Assembly (NCBI GenBank): GCA_026985755.1
Contig: JALSPX010000242.1
Span: 1-7,736 of the forward strand
DNA from: Sulfurovum sp.
Lineage (GTDB): Bacteria > Campylobacterota > Campylobacteria > Campylobacterales > Sulfurovaceae
Length of the DNA stretch: 7,736 nucleotides
Direction: 5' to 3'
Shown: in pieces, positions 1 to 5,460 of the stretch
Layout: the number at the start of each line of letters is the position of its first letter
How positions within the stretch are numbered: position 1 is the first letter of the stretch
Translations under genes and position numbers: made by a program
Notes under the pieces: model-generated
The model's input: the letters and a program-made list of their open reading frames with translations, nothing else
What the model was told of the DNA's origin: nothing
Database searches by the model: none

Positions 1-957
1 TCTAAGCTCAACGCCGGGTCTCAGGGCATGAAAGGGGGTAGTTTCATTCCTGTATTTTTACTAGGGATGGTGTCGGCACTCATACTCGGTGCCTGTGTCT
101 CTCCTATACTTATCTCATTCCTTTCTATTGCCATTAAAAATTCAGATGCCACACTGGGTGCGTTGACGATGTTTGCTCTGGCATTAGGTATGGGTGTGCC
201 ACTCATTTTACTGGGTATCGGGGCAGGGTTTCTTGTGCCTAAGGCTGGGATGTGGATGGACAAGGTCAAGTACTTCTTTGGAACACTACTATTGGGTGTA
301 GCCATAGAGATATTTTCTAACCTAGAGCTGGTCAATACACTCTTTTTATGGGGAGCGTATGCAGTGGGGATAGCCATTTATCTAGGTGCCACAAGACGGC
401 TGAGTCTTAAAGCTACAGGATGGCAGACACTTCAAAAGGCAGTGGCGACACTGGCACTCATTTGGGGTACTGTCTTGCTAGTAGGTGCAGGGTATGGGGG
501 CTTAGATATTTGGCACCCACTCCCTAAAACTGTGATTAATGTACTAGGTGGGAGTGGAGACAGTAAAGCCAATAGACTTTCTGGCGCCATGCCTTTTGAA
601 GAGGTAAATAGTCTCACTGCATACGAAATAAAACGTCGTCAAGCGATGGACGAAAAGAAAAGTATGATTGTATTCTTTCATACCGATACCTGTCCTGTAT
701 GTAAACACCTGAGAGACACGACATTTAAAGACCCTAAAGTACAGCAAATACTTAGAGATAAATATGTAGCAGTGAGTGTAAATATTACGGATAAATCTGA
801 TAAAAAGATAGCTGTGCTTAAAAAGAAATTTCAAGTATTTGGACCTCCAGGATTTGTATTTTTAGACCCTGAAGGTGAAGTACTTGAAGATGAAAAGTTT
901 TATGGCTATCAAGAACCAAGTGAGTTTTATGATACACTCGATTTGATAGCAGAGTAG
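1..957 (+). CDS. dsbD: DsbD-like thiol:disulfide interchange protein, 3' part (5' end outside window)
   Basis: The protein carries electrons from cytoplasmic thioredoxin across the inner membrane to periplasmic disulfide proteins. The reading frame is open from base 1, so the gene starts upstream and the ATG at 28 is internal; 318 residues are visible. Visible residues 10-165 are membrane helices of the DsbD/CcdA beta domain. They include GACVSP (Cys at visible residue 32, base 94), which corresponds to the second membrane cysteine of the family (CTTAP in E. coli). From about residue 205 a C-terminal thioredoxin fold (gamma domain) follows, with active site CPVC (Cys at visible residues 231 and 234, bases 691 and 700) and a cis-Pro region at FGPPGF. 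The first membrane cysteine and any N-terminal alpha domain lie outside the window. The stop is 5 bases from the convergent apbE stop. The gene is not co-transcribed with the minus-strand genes, but it could reduce their TlpA product. Identification is strong; the exact subtype is less certain. Confidence 0.9.
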   Translation, partial: SKLNAGSQGMKGGSFIPVFLLGMVSALILGACVSPILISFLSIAIKNSDATLGALTMFALALGMGVPLILLGIGAGFLVPKAGMWMDKVKYFFGTLLLGVAIEIFSNLELVNTLFLWGAYAVGIAIYLGATRRLSLKATGWQTLQKAVATLALIWGTVLLVGAGYGGLDIWHPLPKTVINVLGGSGDSKANRLSGAMPFEEVNSLTAYEIKRRQAMDEKKSMIVFFHTDTCPVCKHLRDTTFKDPKVQQILRDKYVAVSVNITDKSDKKIAVLKKKFQVFGPPGFVFLDPEGEVLEDEKFYGYQEPSEFYDTLDLIAE

Positions 958-962
958 AATGA

Positions 963-1871
963 TTAGAAGGTAATTGAATGTAGGTCTAAAATATCATGAT
1001 TGAGTAAACTTATTGTTGCATCTTTATGGATAATAAGTAAACTAATACCTAGATTTTCTTTCATGTTGTGTATCTCATCTAACGTGAGATTAAAACATGC
1101 TGTTGCATAGGCATCAAGTAGGTCTATGTTCCATCCATTTTGTAAAATACTCATTGAACTGTAATAGTGGGGAGATGTGCCTTCTTTGCAGTTAAGTATA
1201 TGATGATTTTTATCATCAATATAGCGTAGATAATCGCCACTTGTAGAGATAGACATATCAGCTTTTGACGTTTTGATATAGGATATGTTTCCTTCAGAAA
1301 AAGGATTTTTTACTGCAATGGTATAGGATTTACCTCGTGTGACTATCTCTCCGCCGACATCTACAAGTAGTTTACTCGCTCCTGAGTTTGCAAGAAATAG
1401 AGCGATTTGTTTGGAAACATACCCTTTACCAATACCTCCTAAATCTAAACGCATCCCTTTTTTTTCTAACAAAATAGTATTATCTTTGATAGTAATATCT
1501 TGATATTTTACGAGTTTTTTTTGTTTTTGTATCATTTGGGATGAGGCTAGTGCTTCATCGGAAAATCCATAATGATAGGCACCGTGGCTTAATGACCCAA
1601 TAGTAATATCAAACAATCCATTGGTAGCTATGGATGCTTCTATAGCTGTATGAAATAAATCTAAATCATCCGTGTTGCATGGGGTAGGTACTTCCCCCGA
1701 ATTTTGGTTGATGGTGTTTAGAAAAGAGTCCGCTCTGTAAGCACTGTATCGTGTTTCAAATGCCGTAGCAATTTTATAGGCTTGTAGTAGCACAGACTTA
1801 GAAACATTGGCACGAATACGCAGTGAGGTACTCATCACCTTTGCTTCTAAAACCTTTTCAAATAATGCCAA
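963..1871 (-). CDS. apbE: ApbE-like FAD:protein FMN transferase
   Basis: ApbE enzymes attach FMN from FAD to a Thr or Ser of a target protein through a phosphoester bond, using Mg2+. The 302-residue product has the family landmarks in order: FDITIGSL (87-94, family form FDPTVGPL), DLGGIGKGY (143-151), VDVGGEI (170-176), STSGDY (209-214), HHILN...GTSP (223-234) and LLDAYATACF (251-260, with the metal-binding Asp/Thr of the usual ADALAT motif). The start is TTG at 1871. AAAGG at 1884-1880 lies 8 bases upstream and overlaps the DUF3570 stop codon, and a TGA blocks any longer version. No signal peptide or lipobox is visible, although ApbE usually acts in the periplasm, so its location is unclear. 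It is the last gene of the five-gene unit. No classical FMN-binding domain with an SGAT-type site is encoded nearby, so its substrate is unknown. Confidence 0.88.
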   Translation of the reverse strand: MALFEKVLEAKVMSTSLRIRANVSKSVLLQAYKIATAFETRYSAYRADSFLNTINQNSGEVPTPCNTDDLDLFHTAIEASIATNGLFDITIGSLSHGAYHYGFSDEALASSQMIQKQKKLVKYQDITIKDNTILLEKKGMRLDLGGIGKGYVSKQIALFLANSGASKLLVDVGGEIVTRGKSYTIAVKNPFSEGNISYIKTSKADMSISTSGDYLRYIDDKNHHILNCKEGTSPHYYSSMSILQNGWNIDLLDAYATACFNLTLDEIHNMKENLGISLLIIHKDATISLLNHDILDLHSITF

Positions 1872-1879
1872 TGTGTTTG

Positions 1880-1884
1880 CCTTT
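1880..1884 (-). promoter_or_regulatory. Ribosome binding site of apbE, fused to the DUF3570 stop codon
   Basis: AAAGG lies 8 bases before the TTG at 1871. Its first two bases belong to the TAA stop of the DUF3570 gene (1885-1883). This supports the TTG start and suggests that a ribosome finishing DUF3570 restarts on apbE. Confidence 0.65.
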
Positions 1885-2986
1885 AAAATGCATAGTCAAC
1901 ACGAAAGGTAGTGTAAAGTGCTTGTATATAGTCATCACCATACCAACGTTTTATGTAGGCATTGTTGCTCGTGCGATAATAGTCTATACTAAATGAAAAA
2001 GTATAAGGACTCTCTTCGGATGTTCTATACTTTAGAGGAATGCCAATGTCATAACTATCAAAGGCACTCATACGATAATCTACTACAGAGAATGTATCTG
2101 CTGAAGTAAAAGTGCCTGCTTTTTTAGTGAAAAATGATTTACTTTGGGTATAGTAACGTACACGTGTACCTATCATCAGTGTTTCACTCAAGTCATGTAG
2201 CCACTCCACACTCATTGTGTGTGATTTAATCTCCCAGTCATCGTTATAGTATCGGTAGGAGAAATTCATACTATTTTTATCATCAATATACTTAAGACCT
2301 TTGATGGAAAATGCATGCCCAGTTCTTTGTGCAGGGTATCTTTCAAAACCTGCATCATTATAAAGATAAGGTGATGCCAGAAAACCAGAAGAATCAATAT
2401 AAGAATAAATAAATTGTAAGGAGAGTGTCGTATCTATCAGTTGATTGATGGAAATGTCTAATTTCTTTTCATCCTTATTTTTATTAATATCTCGTTTAAA
2501 TACAGGATCAATCGTGTCTGCTGCTTGAGAATATCCAAAGCCCAAAGCAGTATTTCCTTGATTAAATTGTCTCGTGTAATGAAAGAAAAATGATTTTCCA
2601 ATATAGTCCTCTTCTGTTGAATAATATATCCCCGCACCAGCACTGTTAATGCCATCGTCATATGCGGCTAAAAATGTAGGTGCATAGCGTGTATCTTCAA
2701 ACCCAGATTTGTGTGATGCACTTGCCACTGCATCTACATTACTCGGTGCCCCACTTAAACGAATACTTGCAGCAGCAATCGCATCGATACGCATTTTAAA
2801 GCCTACCAACCAGTGTTTAGAAAGTGTTTTCATCAGTGCAAAGGTAGGTGAGTAGACTTGTACACCTGCGTTATCCGTATAGGTATCTATTCCCAAAGAA
2901 GCATTGTTTTTGAGTTCTGACGCATAGGTTTTTAAAAATGGTACCATCATTAAAATGGTAATAAAAAATGATTTAATTATCTGCAT
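1883..2986 (-). CDS. DUF3570 family outer-membrane beta-barrel protein
   Basis: The 367-residue exported protein begins with a signal peptide (MQIIKSFFITILMMVPF..., cleavage probably after TYA-S). The rest is dense in alternating aromatic and polar strands and ends in Tyr-Ala-Phe, the terminal aromatic typical of Bam-assembled outer-membrane barrels. A conserved-looking stretch about residues 67-105 (IDAIAAAS, then VDAVASAS, then FEDTRYAP) matches what I remember of DUF3570. Two starts are possible. TTG at 2992 touches the Shine-Dalgarno sequence, whereas ATG at 2986 sits 6 bases after a perfect AAGGAGG (2999-2993), so ATG is chosen. The gene overlaps the DUF4266 gene by 10 bases and is followed by apbE after 11 bases. 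Its function is unknown. In such clusters it is a plausible outer-membrane partner or channel for the DUF4266 lipoprotein, which is inference from gene order. Confidence 0.85.
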   Translation of the reverse strand: MQIIKSFFITILMMVPFLKTYASELKNNASLGIDTYTDNAGVQVYSPTFALMKTLSKHWLVGFKMRIDAIAAASIRLSGAPSNVDAVASASHKSGFEDTRYAPTFLAAYDDGINSAGAGIYYSTEEDYIGKSFFFHYTRQFNQGNTALGFGYSQAADTIDPVFKRDINKNKDEKKLDISINQLIDTTLSLQFIYSYIDSSGFLASPYLYNDAGFERYPAQRTGHAFSIKGLKYIDDKNSMNFSYRYYNDDWEIKSHTMSVEWLHDLSETLMIGTRVRYYTQSKSFFTKKAGTFTSADTFSVVDYRMSAFDSYDIGIPLKYRTSEESPYTFSFSIDYYRTSNNAYIKRWYGDDYIQALYTTFRVDYAF

Positions 2987-3198
2987 CCACAACCTCCTTG
3001 GAAGGTACTGTCTCCACCTGCACTGGCTTCTCGTATGAGGAAAATATGTCCTTCATGTTCGGTACGTCCTTCTAATATGTTCAATGTCATTTTGGTGTCT
3101 GCAAAATGTTCTTTTTCATAGGGCTTGACACGTGTGAGTGTTTCAGAACACCCTAGCATCAATAGAGAGAGTAGGGCTGAAGAGATTAGATATTTCAT
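2977..3198 (-). CDS. DUF4266 family lipoprotein with C-terminal GGCGCR tail
   Basis: This 73-residue protein has a lipoprotein signal ending in LMLGC, with Cys17 as the lipidated residue. Ser at +2 favours the outer membrane, so the mature peptide is about 57 residues. The body carries VKPYEKEHFAD (about 25-35) and a segment IREASAGGDST leading to the tail GGCGCR, with Cys70 and Cys72. This matches the DUF4266 pattern I know: a W/V-x-PYE-x-x-x-LAD block, then REGA and a Gly-rich GGCGCN end. The two tail cysteines form a CxC pair that could bind metal, form a redox disulfide, or be modified. The gene lies between tlpA (11-base gap) and DUF3570 (10-base overlap), which points to thiol handling in the envelope. 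The ATG at 3198 has a modest TAAGG site 9 bases upstream that overlaps the tlpA stop. The biochemical role of the family is unknown to me. Confidence 0.87.
   Translation of the reverse strand: MKYLISSALLSLLMLGCSETLTRVKPYEKEHFADTKMTLNILEGRTEHEGHIFLIREASAGGDSTFQGGCGCR
2993..2999 (-). promoter_or_regulatory. Strong Shine-Dalgarno for DUF3570 inside the Cys-tail codons of DUF4266
   Basis: AAGGAGG lies 6 bases before the ATG at 2986. The same bases belong to the Gln-Gly-Gly codons just before the first tail cysteine of the DUF4266 lipoprotein. One stretch therefore serves as both protein motif and ribosome binding site. It decides the DUF3570 start against the upstream TTG. Confidence 0.8.
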
Positions 3199-3209
3199 AA
3201 TTTCTGACC

Positions 3210-3695
3210 TTATTGTTTTAATTTGTTAATTTCATTTTGAAGTGTTTTGATATCATTGCTGTCAAGGCTGCCAATAATAACTTGTTTAATCACACCATTT
3301 TTGTCAATCAAATAAGAAGAAGGCATAGCACTACAGCTATACGCCTTACCTAACTGTTTCTTGCTATCATGTAACACAGTAAAAGGTATTTTTTGATTGA
3401 GTGTAGAGAGAAAATGTGTTGCTTTGTCTTTAGAGTCGTCTAAACTTACTGCAACAAGTTCAAAACCTTTTTTGTTGTTTTTTTGCAAAGCAACAAACGC
3501 TGGCATCTCTTTTTTGCATCCTTTGCACCAACTTGCCCATAGATTAAGTAAAACGACTTTTCCTTTGAAATCTTGCATCGTATGTGTCTGTTTTCCATCT
3601 AAGGTTTTGAGTGTAAAATCAGGTGCTTTGTCTCCTACATTTACCTCGGCAAAGAGGTTAAATGTAAGTAATAAAAATATAAGGATATAGTTCAT
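3210..3695 (-). CDS. TlpA/ResA-type periplasmic thioredoxin
   Basis: The 161-residue protein has an N-terminal signal peptide or anchor (MNYILIFLLLTFNLFA, about 1-16). A full TlpA-like redoxin domain follows: APDFTLKTLDG (about 24-34), the active site WASWCKGCKKEMP with the CxxC pair, and the cis-Pro loop CSAMPSSYLIDKNG. An additional Cys precedes the cis-Pro loop (YSCSAMP). Proteins of this family normally work as periplasmic reductants, for apocytochrome c haem sites (ResA/CcmG) or for specific Cys proteins. Here the neighbours offer two kinds of client, the CKSCH cytochrome upstream and the CxC-tailed DUF4266 lipoprotein downstream; which is real is inference. ATG at 3695 follows GGGAG (3707-3703) by 7 bases, and the first G of that site is the last base of the preceding TAG stop. 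Confidence 0.9.
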   Translation of the reverse strand: MNYILIFLLLTFNLFAEVNVGDKAPDFTLKTLDGKQTHTMQDFKGKVVLLNLWASWCKGCKKEMPAFVALQKNNKKGFELVAVSLDDSKDKATHFLSTLNQKIPFTVLHDSKKQLGKAYSCSAMPSSYLIDKNGVIKQVIIGSLDSNDIKTLQNEINKLKQ

Positions 3696-3706
3696 CTGCG
3701 TACTCC

Positions 3707-4177
3707 CTAGTTAAAGTCTGCACCAGAATCAACCCATGATTTTATGGTAGCATATTCTGTAGATGAGGTAGATATCTGGAGACCACCACCATGACTAATC
3801 GTCTGACTACCTTTGTCTAAAAGATATTTACCTGCAGCACTCACAGGCATCTTTAAATCACTGATATTTGCATAGGTTGCACTAGGTGTTGTAATTGTAA
3901 ATCTACCTTCATTACCATGGCAACTTTTACACTTTGCGTTTAAAACGGGCATAACATCTGCTGTAAATGTTTTTGTACCAGAAGTTACTGGGGTAGTCGT
4001 AGGTGGAGTTGTTGTTCCATCTGTACTATTTTCTTGTTGTTCACTTGATTCATTTTCATGTTGTTCTGTGGCTTCATTTTTATCATTATCAGAATTGCTT
4101 CCTCCACCACCACACCCTGTTATAAGTAAACCCGCTGTCATTAAACCAATAAGGTAAGCATTTTTTATATGTGTCAT
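3707..4177 (-). CDS. Monohaem c-type cytochrome lipoprotein
   Basis: The 156-residue lipoprotein has a signal ending in LLITGC (Cys22) followed by a Gly-rich GGGG. Residues about 28-68 form a low-complexity Asn/Glu/Gln then Thr/Pro linker that would hold the haem domain away from the membrane. The C-terminal domain begins FTADVMPVL and has one haem site, CKSCH (Cys83, Cys86, His87), followed by TPSATYANIS and LKMPVS. This order resembles the planctomycete-type/DUF1588-associated cytochrome c fold. Met110 or His129 could be the distal ligand, which I cannot decide. It ends with WVDSGADF, a common end in such domains. It heads the five-gene unit, with a very good site AAAGGAG (4190-4184) 6 bases from the ATG. 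It is likely an electron-transfer partner in the envelope; the donor and acceptor are unknown. Confidence 0.85.
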   Translation of the reverse strand: MTHIKNAYLIGLMTAGLLITGCGGGGSNSDNDKNEATEQHENESSEQQENSTDGTTTPPTTTPVTSGTKTFTADVMPVLNAKCKSCHGNEGRFTITTPSATYANISDLKMPVSAAGKYLLDKGSQTISHGGGLQISTSSTEYATIKSWVDSGADFN

Positions 4178-4198
4178 TTTCGACTCCTTTAATTTGTG

Positions 4199-4211
4199 AT
4201 ACTAAAAGTAT
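4199..4211. repeat. Small inverted repeat over the -10 region
   Basis: ATACT (4199-4203) and AGTAT (4207-4211) are perfect 5-base arms around a 3-base centre. They overlap the candidate TATACT -10. It may be a small operator or simply an AT-rich coincidence; it is too short for a terminator. Confidence 0.3.
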
Positions 4212-4218
4212 AAGATAA

Positions 4219-4237
4219 GGAGTGTTAACGGAGTGTT
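4219..4237 (-). repeat. Tandem AACACTCC direct repeats, 11-base period (candidate response-regulator site)
   Basis: Two identical 8-mers AACACTCC occupy 4237-4230 and 4226-4219 on the minus strand, so their starts are exactly 11 bases (one helical turn) apart. The second begins 14 bases before the candidate -10. OmpR/PhoB-family dimers bind this kind of head-to-tail repeat. A related pair lies before the dihaem cytochrome at 7688-7707. Confidence 0.6.
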
Positions 4238-4244
4238 TCTATTT

Positions 4245-5105
4245 TTACCAAAAATGATATCCTAATTTAAACATAAGATTATCGTGTAAATCTTCATCAG
4301 CAATTTGTCGTTTATAATAGAGTGTCGTAAACCATTGTCTATTGATTTTATAATACAATGATGCAGAAAAAGAGACTATATTATGTTCATCTCTGAATTT
4401 ACTCTCTTCTAAGTGGTAAGTAAGATTAGCATAGAGTGCGTCTGTAAAAAAGTATCCCCCACCTACATAAAATTTATGTATATTTTGGAGTGCTGTACTT
4501 TCTTTCGTTTCATTCATATCTGTGAACTTGCTTATCTCTCCAGTGATATGTCTATCTCCTATACGGGTAAAATTATATCCCATAAAATAAGTGAGAGATT
4601 TTGTAGGATAGGCATGAATAGAAGTACTAAGTTGCACATCCACTCTATTTCCTTGATATTTATGTGTGGGAAAGATCAAAGCACTACCAAAAGTTAAAAT
4701 ATGTTGGGCATTAAGTTTTATTCTTTTTTTTACTTTCACAGTCGTATCAAGTAACCCATCATGTAAATTGTGTGTATAGTAGCCAGTATGAAAAGTATAA
4801 CTCCAATCATTGTGATAATAGTTTATTTCAAGATTTGTATTTTTTTGTACTTCTCTTGAAAGTAGATCTTCATTGGTACTGTATCCATACCCCGATATCA
4901 GTGTGAGACTTTCATAGTTTGTAGCTTCATCAGGAAGGACAAGTGTATTGACTACACATCCTGTACTATCTACTTCACTTAAAAAAGGTGTATTGAGACA
5001 TTTATCAATACTATCTGGTATGCCATCTAAGTCCATATCAACGTCTTCTTGTGCATAGAGCATCGTGCATAAAATAGATCCCAGAAAAAAAAGTTTTTTA
5101 TTCAT
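4245..5105 (-). CDS. Outer-membrane beta-barrel protein with one TSP type-3 calcium-binding repeat
   Basis: The 286-residue protein has a signal peptide (MNKKLFFLGSILCTMLYA, cleavage before Gln19). One thrombospondin type-3 style repeat follows at about 21-50: an Asp-rich loop DMDLDGIPDSIDKC and then VDSTGC, where Cys36 and Cys50 are probably disulfide-bonded. Such repeats usually precede OmpA or porin domains. Here the remaining residues (about 60-286) alternate polar and aromatic positions like a barrel of roughly 10-12 strands and end in Gly-Tyr-His-Phe-Trp. I do not recognise the barrel family. ATG at 5105 lies 9 bases after GGAGGAG (5121-5115); ATG at 5111 is an alternative only 3 bases from it, and a longer frame upstream lacks support. 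It overlaps the preceding gene by 8 bases, so it belongs to the two-component operon. Confidence 0.75.
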   Translation of the reverse strand: MNKKLFFLGSILCTMLYAQEDVDMDLDGIPDSIDKCLNTPFLSEVDSTGCVVNTLVLPDEATNYESLTLISGYGYSTNEDLLSREVQKNTNLEINYYHNDWSYTFHTGYYTHNLHDGLLDTTVKVKKRIKLNAQHILTFGSALIFPTHKYQGNRVDVQLSTSIHAYPTKSLTYFMGYNFTRIGDRHITGEISKFTDMNETKESTALQNIHKFYVGGGYFFTDALYANLTYHLEESKFRDEHNIVSFSASLYYKINRQWFTTLYYKRQIADEDLHDNLMFKLGYHFW

Positions 5106-5460
5106 GATCATTGTCTCCTCCATTGAAGTCTTCTGTTTCATTGACAACATTATCGATATTAATCTGTTGGCGTTCAATCTCTTTTCTCATATGTTTACTT
5201 TTGTCCTTATTTTTACGTTGAAGCTCTTGAAGTGCTTTTTTCACATTTTTTTGATTCTTATTTTTTGTGAGTTTTTTAAGTGCTTCCATCCGTTCTTTTT
5301 CATTCATTTTTATGAGATTTTTTTTAAAATCATTCATAAGTTTGTATCTTTCAGTAATGGGTGCATGACGTATAGCCTGAATCTCTTCATCTATGTTTGC
5401 ATGTAGTATAGTTATAGTATATACAAATAGTATTAAAGTAATTTTACTTATACTTACCAT
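5098..5460 (-). CDS. Small exported, highly charged helical protein (unknown function)
   Basis: The 120-residue protein starts with a signal peptide (about 1-21, ending LHA before Asn22). The rest has no cysteines and consists almost entirely of Lys/Glu/Gln/Asn/Met-rich helix: PITERYKLMNDFKKNL, MNEKERMEALKKL, then Lys-rich repeats and an acidic tail NGGDNDHE. The size, export and pattern of amphipathic helices with MN-x-F-K and MNEKER blocks recall small periplasmic helpers such as CpxP/Spy, though I see no clear LTxxQ motif, so no family is assigned. It overlaps the kinase gene by 17 bases and the TSP3/barrel gene by 8. A good AGGA site lies 7 bases before ATG 5460. Its position directly after a sensor kinase suggests a role in signal modulation or as a chaperone for the barrel, which is inference. 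Confidence 0.7.
   Translation of the reverse strand: MVSISKITLILFVYTITILHANIDEEIQAIRHAPITERYKLMNDFKKNLIKMNEKERMEALKKLTKNKNQKNVKKALQELQRKNKDKSKHMRKEIERQQINIDNVVNETEDFNGGDNDHE

Larger units (their letters stand above)
4178..4244 (-). promoter_or_regulatory. Promoter region of the five-gene cytochrome/TlpA/DUF4266/DUF3570/ApbE unit
   Basis: This 67-base gap separates the stop of the TSP3/barrel gene from the cytochrome start. A candidate -10, TATACT (4212-4207, 5 of 6 to TATAAT), has no good -35: the 17-base-spaced hexamer is CACTCC. In place of a -35 are two direct repeats. This is typical of an activator-dependent promoter. No hairpin-plus-T-run terminator for the upstream operon is visible, so read-through from the two-component operon is also possible. 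Confidence 0.6.

Noticed and set aside
21..834. Several minus-strand open frames opposite dsbD
   Set aside because: They are antisense to clear DsbD membrane and thioredoxin motifs, have no recognisable domains and no ribosome sites worth noting.
2458..2661. A 67-codon minus-strand frame inside the DUF3570 gene
   Set aside because: It lies in another frame within a coherent barrel coding sequence and shows no family features.
3397..3690. Plus-strand frame opposite the TlpA gene
   Set aside because: It is antisense to the CxxC active-site region of TlpA; its composition looks like a shadow of the real gene.
4219..4237. Reading the two AACACTCC copies as the start of a CRISPR or other repeat array
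   Set aside because: There are only two 8-base copies with a 3-base spacer, located at a promoter; the one-turn period fits a regulator site better.
4178..4244. A rho-independent terminator between the two operons
   Set aside because: The only inverted repeats are a GTTAAC palindrome and a 5-base-arm repeat over the -10; neither is G/C-rich or followed by a T-run in the reading direction.
5065..5406. Plus-strand frame rich in Phe/Ile/Leu that could look like a membrane protein
   Set aside because: It is the complement of Lys/Glu-rich helical codons in the small exported protein, which has a good ribosome site and overlapping operon neighbours.
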